64,000 bases of DNA, taken from the NCBI GenBank assembly GCA_905331475.1, contig CAJNYU010000181.1, positions 651,443 to 715,442 on the forward strand, written 5' to 3'. The translations under genes were made by a program, and so were the position numbers. Under the pieces are notes generated by a model. That model was not told the origin of the DNA. It saw only the letters and a list, made by a program, of their open reading frames with translations, and searched no databases. Positions 12,879 through 25,500 of this stretch are shown piece by piece. Position 1 is the stretch's first letter. Each line of letters opens with the position of its first letter. The stretch is from Rotaria socialis. Lineage: Eukaryota > Rotifera > Eurotatoria > Philodinida > Philodinidae.

Positions 12879-15800
12879 CTAATCATCTTTTACTTCAGAT
12901 ACAAGTATTGTCGGCATGACACGCATTCGTTTTAAACGTTGTTTAACATCAATAAGAATGACAAATGGACAGAGAAGTAATAAACTACCAAATACATATG
13001 TTGGCTTTTCGCCAATCGACCAATACGCTATAAATAATAGTCTAATTGTAGAACAAAAATCAACAAAGAAACAAGAAAGGACATTACCGAATGATGCAAT
13101 CAATGGTCCGATACCTCGAGCAAGTGCTTGTAAACTTCTAAATGTACCCAAAATAGTGCCTTTTTCACTTTCTAAACCATATTTCGATGCAAAACTATTG
13201 ATAACATTAACTACAATACTTGAAGCTGGATAATTTCAAAATAAGACAAAGAAAACCAAACAGTATATTTATATATATTCAAAGATGTTTTTATCAAAAT
13301 ATGTTACCAATTGAGAAAAGTACCAAACCAATCCATAAAAATGTTTTGGATTCAGCCAAAGCCAATAAAATAAATGAAGGAATCAAGATTAAAATTCCCT
13401 AGAGAAATAAAAAGAAAGTTAAAATCGCTTAAACTATCAAAAAAAAGCACTAACTATGATGGAGCTTTATGACGAAAACAGATAAACAATCTAGCTATAG
13501 ACATATGATCACTAACTGACATAATATTCATAGCTCAAATAACAAGCAACCAACTGATCTATTCTCAATCACCGAAAGAATGCATAGGAAAAAATGAAGA
13601 TAGTAACCTATTACCTCAGTTCTTCTCTTGTCTCGTGCATTTTTTTCGTGCAGTATGAAGCAATGTAGGAGAAAAAAAAATAAGAGAGAGAGAGAGAAAG
13701 AGAAAGAGAACGATTCATCCTCCTATTTATTTGTTTCGTTCCTTTAGTAGTCGTCTTTCTTTTTTGTGAGAAATAATAACCGTATAGTGATAAAAAAAAA
13801 GAAAAGAAAAAACGAATGCCACTATCCTTTCATTTCATTTTTCATATCAATGTGAATATGATCCACATTATCATGGAAAAACTTCGTCTAAATCCTATTT
13901 TGGTATCTTTTATCTTTTTATTCTTTTGTTTAACAACTATTGATTCATATCCATGCCCGTCTGAATGTATTTGTCAACCGACTGACATGACTGACGATGA
14001 TTTTACACGAATGAGCTATAATATTGATTGTACAAATGTAACATTCAAAGGTAATCAAGTTATTTATAATGCTCTTTCATGGTCAATAATTGAAGATAAA
14101 ACTACTGATGATGATGATGATGATGATGGCATAAACAATGATTATGCTATATCAATTGATCTATCTGATTCATCATTATTAAAACAATTTAATAATCAAG
14201 CAATACAGTTAACTGGATTTTCTTTTTCACTCAAAAGTCTTTCATTAACGAGTCAATCAAAAAATCTTAAGATTGAATCTAATGCATTCAATTCATCTTT
14301 ATACCAAGATTTAAAAATACTCAATTTATCGTCATGCTGTCAACAATTACCATTTGAATGTCCACAACTTTTTCGTCCACTTAACAAACTGCAAGTACTT
14401 GATTTAAGCGGGTCAGATATGTATAAGAGTTGTCTTAATACACCAGGTAGGCTATCTTATTATAATCAGTACATAAATCAGAAATTGAAGTACTTCAATT
14501 TTTGAAATTCATAGATTAGGAACAATGAACCCTAAATCAAGGATTGTTTGCGATAAAAATAAAAAACAAAAGATCCAAGATTGAGTATGACTCAGAAAAA
14601 TCGAAAACAAAAATTAATTAATAAAAATTTGACATGCTCTTGATTGTTCTCTAAAGTTAGTTGTCTATATCATGACAGGAGCCAATAGATTATATTGATT
14701 TATTTTAGTGTAATGCAGAAAATATTATGCATTCAAATTTATCGCTAATCATTTCCTTTTATAATCAATCAATAACTAAAACGAAAGACAAATATATACG
14801 TATACTACAAATGTTTTTCAAGAAACATTGTTTAAAACACCTTTTTATTTTACTATATGCACGTCACGAACGTGACTGTATTTATTATAATGTTACATCC
14901 CACCATCGTCGGTTTAAATGTGTAGTCTACAGTAGAAAATATCCGCAATCACAACTTGAGCAAATTTTTCTTTGTGTTGTTTTTATCAATAGTGCAGAAA
15001 GCTTGACGAGATATTTGTTTATAGCAATGCTATTGATGATACGTTTACGACATGTTTTCGTAAAGCAACATAGAAAATTACGTTTGAAACAATCAGAAAA
15101 ATCCTGCAAAAGCTGGAATCCCCAAAGGATTAAGTCTCAATAGTCTAAATATTTAACCGAATTGGTTTTGATTGCATTCGTTACATAGTGAGGAAAAAGT
15201 CATGCAGGTTTTTCGAGAACTATTATTTTACTATCAACACGTTCGATTTATTTAAAATGATAACGAACAGTTAGATACCAGAAGAAACATGAATTTTACA
15301 TTCAATTGAAACAAACAATTTCTATGATTATATGTCTTGAATGGAGAAATCTAGCATATAAAAGGTTCTACAAAAAACAAACTGATGCTTTCTAGTAGGA
15401 AAAGATTTAAAAAACAAAGATTTTCATTTAGATACGATCTCATCAAAATTAAGCGACCTTATCTTACGTAATAATTTGTATGATACAAATACATTTTCAC
15501 ACTCAAGCCGATTGTTCGATGGTGTACATACAATAACCGGCAAACTTGATTTACAATATTCACGTTTTAATATGAGTCGATTATTAGAAGGAAATTGTCT
15601 ATTTGATATATTTAATTCTATAACAACGTTAGATTTATCATTTTTACAATTTAATTCATTATCAACTAAAACAGAAGATTATTTAGTTCATTTACTCAAG
15701 TGTAAATCTCAACCTAAAAATATTCGTCATGGAGAACAACTAATTAATTTATATTTACGTCAAATAAATCTTGAATATTTACCCGAATGGTTTACTAATG

Positions 15801-18800
15801 ATCGTTTTCCACTATTGAATCAACTTGATTTATCATATAATAATATTTATACAGTCGATTTTCGAAACTTTAAAGTGTTAAAATCAGTATCATTAGCCAA
15901 CAATCCAATTGAAATCGAAAAAATACTTTTTCGTTCAAATTACATCTATGAATCAATTAATTTACGCTCTACAATTCAAAATCGAACATACGATTTACAA
16001 GCTCGACTAGAATACTTATTTAAATTGACAACAGATGTTGACTTTAGTGAAAACTATGGAGTTATACCAAGTAATATAACAAAATTTCCTATTGACATTG
16101 ATTTTTCGAAGGAATTATCATTGAATATATCTCAAACAAATATTTATTCATTTAACATTCAAGATATATCAAAATTTGATGATTTAAATCGTTTAAATAT
16201 AAGTTTAAATAATTTAACTGAACTTAATTTAGAAAAACAATCAAAATTATCTTATTTAGATTGTTCAAATCAATATTTAAAAACTTTAATATTAAATAAG
16301 GATTATTCAAATTTAATTGATTTAAAATGTTCGAATAATTCATTGAAAGCAATTGAAAATTTTTCTTTTTTAAATCATAAAAAATTAAAATCTATTGATT
16401 TATCATTTAATTTGATAGAATCATTAGAGAATCTTCTTTCGAATTTAAATAGTCAATATTTACATACAATTAATTTAAAATCAAATTCAATCAAACAAAT
16501 ATCATCAAATATATTTCACAGCAAACTAGTAAGTCTTTCAATGCTTGATTTATCATCGAATAAAATTAATATTATAAAAAAATATTCATTTCAATCACCG
16601 AATTTACAAATTCTTGACTTATCAAATAATCCATTGAAATTTGTTGACTCAAAATTTTTAGTTACACCATCATTACATTTATTTTATATTATTAATAATG
16701 CACAACAATTAATTGATCGTTGTGCACAATCATCCCCAAATGATAATCTATTGTTAACGTATATAACATGGTTTGAACAAAATGGTACTTATATGAAAAA
16801 TACACAACCAGAAAGAAGTAAACAAATACAACTTGATAAATGTTTACGTCGTTATACATCAAGAAGTAAAGTTAAATGGGTTAAAGTTAATGAAAATTAT
16901 GATTTAAAACATTTATCTTTATATATAACAATGGCTGCAATTACAATTGGAATTATGCTTGGTATTATTTATTTATATAAAAATACGAAAATCAACGTTT
17001 TAACAAATTTTCAACGTTATAGACCATTAGATGGACATAGTTTAGTAGAAAATACAGACGATATTAGTCATCACGAACATGAAGATGATGAAATTATTAT
17101 GAATCTTACTGAAGTACCATTTAACATAAATAATCGATGCTGAACTATGACTTAATTTGCTGCATTTCTTTTTTTGTTTTCTTTTTTCAGAAATAAAGAT
17201 AAAACGTGTTTAAATCCATCACCTTACTGATAGTCTTCGATAGAACTTAACGCGAAAACAAATAACTATTGATTGGAAATCATACATAAAGAATATACAG
17301 GTTTTAAGATTGGAACTTAGTGGAAAAGGCTAGGGATGTGCAGTGTCGGTGCACCGACCACCGATTTGTACCGACGGCGTGTCCAGTGGAGCATCGACTG
17401 CACCGACACTGTTCTCCAGTGGAGCACTGACTACACCGACAGTGTACATAGTGGAACACCGACCACACTGTCACCGGTGTCACTGAAACACTGGTACACC
17501 GATATCTTTTTGATTGACCAAAGACTTCAGTCAATCAAAACTTGTCGGTTTGTCAGTGTTTCAGTGATCATCAGTGTATGAGTGATCATCCATGCTTCAG
17601 TGAAGTCGGTGTCAGTGACACTGATTACAGTGTGACTGGTGTTCCACTGTGCACGCCGTTAGTGTAGTCAGTTATCAGTTTTTCAGTATTTATACCGACA
17701 CTGCACATCCCTAGAAAATGCCTAGTTCTTCAATCAAGTATAACTCTTCTTTTAAATTAAATAAATATATCAAAAATAAAATACATCGAGAAAAAAATTT
17801 ATCGATTAGAAAACTCAAATGTTTACTTTTAAATTTTATTTACATATACTCTAATTCTATGAATTCTAATAGAAATGATACTAAACAAAGTAACAACATT
17901 GATATCGATGCATCAGAAAATGACTGTCGACACTTGTGTAAAATAAATTTCAATTAATTCAATGCAATGCTCCTCTTCAAATGATTCATTTTCTCTGGGC
18001 GTCCTCTATGAATAGTCCTCTAATAATTCTCAAAGTCAGATAACTAGTGTATCACTTCTTTTTTCTTATTACTGAACAAAGTTGATTGTTTAACTTATTC
18101 GAATCTCATAAGAAATATGTATGGTACTGAATCAATTTTATTTTAATTCAATTAATTCATTGGATACACATAGTTTTATTCATATACTCTGTAACGGTTC
18201 TATCTATTGGTATAGATGAATTTTTAATTTTAGAATTGTGATATATCATTCGTACAATCATGATGAAATTTTCATAGTAAAACACGTAGAAATTTTTAAA
18301 ACGCGTGCGTTTTTAACAGTTTATCCCATAGCAGAAGTGAAACTATTTTTCGGAATGCATATGTGATATTATATTAGATTACAAACACAGTTAGATAAAT
18401 TTATGATATGCAAAAACAAAGGCTAACTTGATAAGTAAAGAACAGTTTTGATAATATGATACTTTAAGTTGCAATCTATAGAGATGTTTCTTATCGTTTC
18501 TCAACGGAATAGAAAGTTTTCCTTGCATACTATTGCAAAGAAAATATTGTATCATATTCGCGAAAAAAAAAGTATATTTTTCTTACTTAACAGTATTCAA
18601 ATTGAAATGTATATCTAATTATTGTTTAAGCGCAACCAAATCAAACTTTACATTGTGTCAAAAGATTGTTGTTATACTAATTCATTTTTATGAATAGTGA
18701 CGGAAGTAATACGTCAAATCAGCGGTGGTGTGAATCTATCCTATCTTGTCTGATGCTTATGAGATCAAAGTGTTATCTTAAAAAAAAGAAAAATATTGAC

Positions 18801-20477
18801 TTCTTCATCTTTCATGTCAATCTTCTACTCATTAGAAAGATCAATTATCGAAAGCAGCAATCCTAAACGAAATATCTCTATCGTATATCTAATAGGAATA
18901 GAGAAATAAATCGAACGAAGAATCAATATACTACTTACACTTGTAGCTGCCGTTATTTCTTTTCCATGTGGTATTCGTCTTACATAGCCACCTTGTACTA
19001 GAGCCATACATAAACCCATGATAAAAAACATTTTGCCTTGTTGCATACTATTTAATTAGCAATTGAATGAAATTTCTTGAAAATAAAAATCATTCATTTT
19101 TTTACCTATTCCAATTAAATCGATTGTAAACAAGAAAAGTAATTGTAAATTCGAGACCAGCGAATACAATCATATATAAAAAACTTGCTAAACCTAATCT
19201 ACGTAGAATCGTTATATCTAAACAAATACATTTCTAATTGTTATCATAAGTATCGCAAAATTTACATACCATCCACAGATTTGACATTATGAATAGCAGT
19301 AAATCTAAACAAATGCCAAGGTAAAATTGTATTATAAATGTCTGTTATCGTTGTTTTTTTAGACACCTAAGCATTCAACAAGAAAACTAGAATAGAATGT
19401 TTAAATCATGTTGTTGTTACTCGTTTGGATACTGGCAATGTTTCTGGACAATATTGAGTAACAAAAGCAATGTTAATAAATGATAATACAAGTGAGACAA
19501 CAGCAGGAAAAATAAAAAATATCACTGTTGATTTTGGCCAATAAACAATACCCAAATGGCTACATATAGCACCAAGTAATGGTCCAAAAATAAAGCCAAG
19601 TGAAAAAGCTGCACCGATCCATGCCTAATGAAAAAAAATAATGCATAGAATAGAAAAACATCTCGACTACATTGTTTAAAATTAAGATAGAAGAACGCTA
19701 ACAAAAACATAATCTAGTAGATCAAACATCCTTCAAGATTATTCATGTTTTTATTCAATTTTTTTGTGAACTAATATTTACCATTGCTCGATTTCGTTCA
19801 TTTTCTGTCGTAGAATCTGAAACAATAGCTAAAATAATAGCAACATTTGCTTTTGAAAGTCCGCCAATGACTCGTGCTAACATAAAAATTGTTAAATTAT
19901 ATGAAACACACCATATTGCATATGACAGTGATATGCCAATCTAAATATTGAAAAAATTAACAGAACACAAAGTAAGAATAGAAAAATATCAAAAATGATT
20001 AGATTCCAATACCATGGAAAGAAGAAGCACTGGTCTTCGACCATATCGATCCGATGCAGCACCACATAATGTTGATGAAAAAAATTGTAGAAAAGAAAAG
20101 AGTGAGCCAATTATTCCTATTAAAAATATTCATTAAAAATATTCAATATATATTTTCTTCTTATAACCTCCAAATAAAACAGAATTCCATTTAGCATCAT
20201 TTGGTGCTCCAGTTAGATCACGAATAAATTGAACAAATGATATTGTTTTTACATAAACTGTATCCTGTGTATATATATATATATATATAAACGCAAATAG
20301 TTTGTAATAAGCATAAGAAAAAAAAAACATTTTTTAAATTCTTACGTGGCTAATGTCAGTTCCACTTCCATAATAAGTTAATATTTTTGGTAACAATGGT
20401 AAAATAATTGTAAATTCCAAAAAATCAATAAGAATCGAAATAAATAATATTCCGATTATATTCGGTGCAATTTTCAT
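12879..20477 (-). CDS. MFSD10: Major facilitator superfamily transporter MFSD10 (TETRAN-like)
   Basis: Ten exons on the minus strand: 20477-20346, 20264-20168, 20116-20013, 19940-19782, 19624-19421, 19366-19270, 19217-19106, 19047-18939, 13398-13308, 13225-12879. Phases close to 483 residues, close to vertebrate MFSD10. Motifs in order: FLEFTIILPLLPKIL in TM1; KWNSVLFGGIIGSLFSFLQF; the MFS loop signature DRYGRRPVLLLS; ARVIGGLSKANVAI; AFSLGFIFGPLLGA; PETLP; MQQGKMFFIMGLCMALVQGG; KGTILGTFRSLQALARGIGP. MFSD10 is an organic-anion or drug transporter-like protein of cellular membranes. Nine introns are short, but the eighth (13399-18938) is 5.5 kb and carries an oppositely oriented LRR gene and a MITE. 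Confidence 0.95.
13681..13708. repeat. (GA)n tract upstream of the LRR gene
   Basis: A run of GA dinucleotides with a few interruptions, about 110 bases before the LRR start codon. It could be a GAGA-type promoter element or just a microsatellite. Confidence 0.6.
13816..17143 (+). CDS. LRR type I membrane protein nested in an MFSD10 intron
   Basis: Two exons, 13816-14446 and 15432-17143, give 780 residues. The second in-frame Met at 13873 directly precedes a good signal peptide (LVSFIFLFFCLTT) and is the likelier start (761 residues). After the signal comes an LRRNT-type cysteine cluster (CPSECIC). About a dozen irregular leucine-rich repeats follow, e.g. LNQLDLSYNNIYTVD, LKSIDLSFNLIESLENL, LSMLDLSSNKIN and LQILDLSNNPLKFV. 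Then a Cys-containing C-terminal cap, one membrane helix (about TMAAITIGIMLGIIYLYK) and a cytoplasmic tail of about 55 residues rich in Asp/Glu/His. There is no TIR or kinase domain, so it looks like an adhesion or receptor ectodomain protein (chaoptin/LRRC-like) rather than a Toll receptor. A short (GAT)n run codes for Asp7 near residue 98. Confidence 0.88.
14447..15431 (+). other. Intron of the LRR gene
   Basis: A 985-base intron (donor GTAGGC, acceptor TTTAG) joining codon phase 1 on both sides. It contains an open frame of 138 codons (14727-15143) that is Lys/Arg/His-rich, carries no motif I recognise, and is out of context with both exons. It may be chance or a decayed insertion. Confidence 0.7.
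17323..17721. mobile_element. hAT-type MITE with TIRs and 8-bp target duplication
   Basis: The element spans 17331-17713 (383 bp). Its ends are exact inverted repeats: TAGGGATGTGCAGTGTCGGT at 17331-17350 and its reverse complement at 17694-17713. The flanks GAAAAGGC (17323-17330) and GAAAATGC (17714-17721) match at 7 of 8 bases, as expected for an aged hAT target-site duplication. The TAGGGRTGTGCA-type terminus is typical of hAT elements. The interior is GC-richer than its surroundings and made of degenerate direct and inverted copies of CAGTG/CCGAC-type words. It has no transposase, so it is non-autonomous. It lies in the big MFSD10 intron, about 190 bases past the LRR stop codon. Confidence 0.85.
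20272..20288. repeat. (AT)n microsatellite in MFSD10 intron 1
   Basis: A run of TA dinucleotides directly before the acceptor of MFSD10 exon 2. Confidence 0.7.
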
Positions 20478-21155
20478 GATATTGTTAATGCTGCTATGTT
20501 AAGTTACTTCAGTAGTATTGAACAACTACTTTTTTTCTGCAAATACAGTCAATTACGATCTCATTCTATCTAGTAGAAAAATACACACATATATGTATAC
20601 ATATGAAAATACATGAGTCTATTTAAAAGCATTTTCTGCTTTTTTTCTCTCACTTCTTGAATTATGTCTTTCAAAAAGTATCATCTATGACCGTCTGCAT
20701 ACTCTCATCAACATTTGCTTCTGCGCGACTGCGCAACGAGCAAAATAAGAGAATACACCATTGGATTAAGAACGCAAAAAAAGAAAGAAAAAGAAGATAC
20801 AACAAAGAGCAGTAATCAACAGTGATAAGCAAAACGATGCGTACTGCTCGACCGGTGGCAACATCGACAGTATAAACACATCTATAAGCATAAAAGATAA
20901 TGGTGCTCGTTTCCCTAAATGGCTGCATTGATTTTTGTTAATTGCATGTTTGTGCTTGTCTATTAACACGTAAGTTTATATCGAAAAAAACGAATGGTAT
21001 TTCCTTTTATTAATTAATTTTCATTCCGATGTAAAAATTCAAAAAACAAAAATGTATCATATAAAAATATAAATGATGTATATAAAATATCACCGTATGT
21101 AAGACATTAACATGAGAAAATTTCAAAATCATCGACTCTTTGTTGTTAATTACTC
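20478..21155. other. MFSD10 5' flank and LIAT1-like 3' flank
   Basis: The MFSD10 promoter must lie here, since the next gene on the same strand ends at 21156. The part at 20690-20900 is more GC-balanced (e.g. GCGCGACTGCGCAACGAGC, 20717-20740) and is the likely promoter or 5' UTR. No TATA box was convincing. Confidence 0.4.
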
Positions 21156-22106
21156 TTATTCATTTCCAGGACAACTAGTTGTAGCATTCGTCGCAGTTAC
21201 GTGCATTTGCTCCATAAGTATTTGAATAGCATTTTGTCGAGCATCTATGTAGCGTTGCCGTCGAAGCTCTTTATACCTTTCGATACGTTCATTTTCTAGT
21301 GTTGGATCAGTCAATGTATTATCCCAACGAAGAGAAGCAATATTAGCTGGTGTTAACTTATTTAAATCACATCGATTTGCTAAAAAAAAAAGAATTGACA
21401 AATATGTTGATTAGTAAAAGTACATGAACAATCTACAAACAATTAAGAGCATTTTTAATGCCACTAGATGATTGACCATTAGCTTCATTTCCATCTAAAA
21501 GTCTTGTTTTCGATGGTAATTTTCGATTAGGTCGTCTTTTTTTATTTGAACGTTTCTTTTTAGTTGAATTCTGCGTATTAAGCAATTCCGTACTACTTCC
21601 ATCAAGTGGCATGTTTTTTTCTTCTAATTTACACACAGTTAAATCATAAATCTAGAAGAAATATTTAAAAAAAAAGATAATCAGAGAAAGTTAATTTCTT
21701 CTTTTAATTCAATTTAGAATCACAATAACAAATTCATTTTCTTTTTCTCGCTAAACTTTCACAAAAATCAAAAATACATAGTTTTTGTTAAAGTCATGCC
21801 AATTTACTACTTTGAAATTTTGGACGCCATAAATTTGATGCGATTTTTCTATACGAAATATTTTCGAGCATGTTGCACCGCATTGAATAATAAGTCATGA
21901 GCTTAAAAAAAAGAGAAAGAAAAACAAATATATTCGATTAAAAATATAATGAAAAAGTATGTCAACAGACTTTGTTCAATGAACTCGAGATATTCTTCAG
22001 AATAATAATCATTTTCTTCGATATAAAAATGAAATGAATTTGTACATCGTTCAGTTATTGTTTGAAATCTAAATCTCTTTTTTTTTTTACAGAACAAAAG
22101 AAACAT
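21156..22106 (-). CDS. LIAT1: LIAT1-like protein (ligand of ATE1 family)
   Basis: Four exons, 22106-21971, 21901-21855, 21651-21441, 21379-21156. Phases close to 205 residues. The diagnostic part is the C-terminal third: LTPANIASLRWDNTLTDP followed by ENERIERYKELRRQRY, which matches the conserved core of LIAT1 (vertebrate C17orf97). Just upstream is a strongly basic run (TKKKRSNKKRRPNRK), like the Lys-rich region that in mammalian LIAT1 directs nucleolar localisation. LIAT1 binds the arginyltransferase ATE1. The N-terminal half (FHFYIEENDYYSEEYLEF) is acidic and not recognised. The start at 22106 is the first in-frame ATG and is less certain than the rest. The gene lies 465 bases downstream of the CASD1 stop, on the same strand. 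Confidence 0.72.
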
Positions 22107-22570
22107 TTAAGAAAAGAAAATATGATCGAATAACCAGGACAAATTTTCTGTTGATTTAAATGAACAGATCGAGGAGACGTGAAATACATTCTCTTGTTGC
22201 CCAATTTCCCATAAAATAAATAAACGTTTATAGACGTGTGTCATTCTCACTTTTTTTTCTTAAAAAGTTTTTGAATAATGATCTTATATGAAAGAACGAA
22301 AAAAAAACACCATACCATAAGATTGTAGAATAGTCATGCGTACAAAAAAATCGGAGAGTGACAAACCGGGACATAGAAAGAAGAAAACCATGTTGAAGAA
22401 AAACCAAGAAGATGAAGAAGAAGACAGACATATCCGACCGATCAAGAGACAGAGAAAGAGACCAAAACGTATTGCGTCATCTTGCAGAAGAAACAATAAT
22501 TTAAAAAAAAAACAGTAAAACATTGTTTTTTTCCTTCTGTTTAACATCTCATATCATTCAGCTTTGCATA

Positions 22571-25500
22571 TTACACTGAAGAAAACATGTACGATGAAAC
22601 AACAATAATAAGTAAATAAATAAGACAATTTCGTATGAAGCATTTACAATCGTTTGGTACAAAGACAGGTGCTAATATATTTGTTATACGGTGTAATTCA
22701 TGACAGCAACATATAAATATAAATGTTGTTATTATTAAATTTAATGTTGGCATACGCGGTATAATTGTTAAAGTACCATGACCATTAGCAACAAGCCATA
22801 TATGATATTGTGTTACAAATAATTCTAATGATATATTACCAAACCATGAAAAAAATGGGGAATAGTATTGACGAAGAAATGTTGGAATATTTCGTAGAAG
22901 AATATAACTAATAATCTGACAGAAAAAGAAATAATAATAAGACAAGAAAGAAAAATATATTAACTGTTATATAATTAACTTACGGGTAATATAACAATGT
23001 ATGGATGTATTTCATCACATATTGCTTTATTTGAACATAAAAATAAAACAATAAAATAAATAACTAAGACCAATAAACTGAGTAAACAAAATATTGTCTT
23101 TATTCTTGATGTTATTTGTTGGTATTGTTTACGTTTGATACCTAATGTTTTACATGCAGCATAATTTTCAATAGATAATATTAAAAAAGCAAAACACATT
23201 CCATATAAAACTGTATAACGATCTAAATTCCAACGATGATACCAATCATTTATTGTACCATTACGATCATAATATATATGTGTTGAAGAATTCATATTAT
23301 AACGATGAAGATTTGAATATAAATATTGTTTATCATTTAATGATATACCATTCATTGACACAGGTCCAACAATGCCTTGTCCACTACCTGATATATAATC
23401 AAGTAGAGTATTATATTCATTATAATATAAGGAATTTTTATCATGGATTAATAGTGAATGCAATTGATGAAAACCATTATGTGATAGATCAGATTGATCC
23501 AATTGTTGAACATAAGCAGCAAGTGATGATGTTATTGTGGAAGTTGTAAATAGATTATTCCATAAGCGAAATGTAAAAATTTTTTCGAATAAATATGCAG
23601 ACATACTTAGAGTTGTTACAAGAATCCCTAAATAATAAAATATATATACTTAAATTATTTTCAAGGTCCTCCTTTTCAGTTTCTATGCTACTCATCACTA
23701 CTAATCTATGAGGCTGTTGGCAGTTAATCAATCAATTCTTTATCTATCTATTAAGTCCGTACTAATAATTATCTAATTTGTTAGATTGCATATGAAAAGA
23801 ATATTTCCATGAGAGAAATTATCATATTCACTCTTTATGATTGATTATAGCAGTTGATTTTTATTCATACTCTTACGCTAGAGAAAGAATTTTTCCAATC
23901 CATAATTCTAATTAACTATAGATAAGATTCATCTAATAATAGAACCAGAGCTAGGACGAGTACAAGTACAGCAAGTAAAAATATTTTAATTGTACTTACA
24001 AAAATGTATTTGTACTTTTACTTGTCGTTTCACAAGTGTTCTTGCTCCTGCACTTGTACTTGCCTTTCAAGTAAAGCATTTGGTGCTTATACTTCTACTG
24101 TAGGAAAAGTACTTGATAGTTATATTGGGTGAGTATTAATGAATGGAACATATGAGTACGAGGTACTCTTCCATAAGTACAAGTATTTATACTTGTACTT
24201 TCGCCCGAGCTCTGAATAGGATTGTCTCAACTAGTTAAATATGGTAGTTTTTCAAGAAACATTTTAGTTCATTCTTCAGACATATCAGACAAAGTTAATC
24301 GTCGACTTGCTTATCTTATAGACAGATTTTTAATGAGAAAAATTTCTTTTGAATCTTTCAATATTTGTCGATATTCTTGTATTGAGATAGGAAAAGTTAC
24401 TAATACTGATTATTCGAATATTAGTTGAATTTCATATAATGCATCCATCTATTTTGTAACATCATACAAATTTTGTATTGAATCTAAAGAAGGATATAAT
24501 TCTGAAGTGTCATTCTTCATTCTCAGCAAGGGTATTAGTCTCAGCATGATATATTCTGTTTCATGATAAGATTTCTAAAAAAAGAAAAACAGAGAAATAT
24601 TCAAGATAATAGGTCCTGGCAATTGTTAATGGATAATAATGAGTAGATCAAATAGTTTAGATTAATGTCCAAGAATATATTTTTATTTTTAATACAGTTT
24701 CAGTAGAATTGATGACTTAATGTATAGAATAAATAAAGTACTATTAATAGTTGGAATATTAGTATTTCTAATTTTCTAAGAATTATTTTTTAATTATAAT
24801 AAGAAAAATTAAAAGAAATCTTCTTCATTTGTATCAGTGCGCTGCGAATTACTCAAAAACCAAACGGAATTCGTTCCTGATAAAGATTTCTTTAAACTTT
24901 CTTTTATCTAATTCTGAATAATTACTTAAAAGTTGTCTTTTTTTCCTCTGAAGGCCAACGTTTATGTACTTAAACTTATAAATATTTGAATTATAACGTT
25001 TGTTAAATACTTTCTAGACGAAAAACATTTCTAATGTCAACAGAAATCAGTTTCATCTTTTTTTTTTCATTTCTAATTGCAAACGTAGATAAATCAGAAA
25101 TTGTTGTTTTTCTATTCAAATAAATAAATAAATATTTAAAATGATTGGCATACCCATAAGAAGAAATTTTAAAAATAAATACATAAAATGTATTGGTTTT
25201 TCTTTAACTGATTCAGCACAGATTTTCGGTGGTATACAAGCCAATATAACATACATCAATGTAAAATAAAATGATATTAACGGTGGATAATAATATGATT
25301 GATAATGTCTATTCATTAATAAACATAAGGTTATTGTTAGAAAATTATATTTAAATAACATTTGTATAAATGGTAAAAATTGATAATTTCCTGTTGTCCA
25401 ATAATAATGAAAATGACTATAGGCTGATAAAAATAAATAAGCACTTATTAACAATTGTATAGACATTGATAAAACCAGACTTTTGCCTGATGCATCTGTC

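Noticed and set aside
14727-15143. 138-codon open frame in the LRR intron
   Set aside because: No motif, no recognised transposon domain, and the intron borders on both sides splice cleanly without it.
17336-17581. Overlapping open frames on both strands
   Set aside because: They lie inside the MITE; the open frames come from its GC-rich sub-repeats.
22336-22518. Lys/Arg-rich + strand frame
   Set aside because: Low-complexity purine tract between LIAT1-like and CASD1; no supporting signal.
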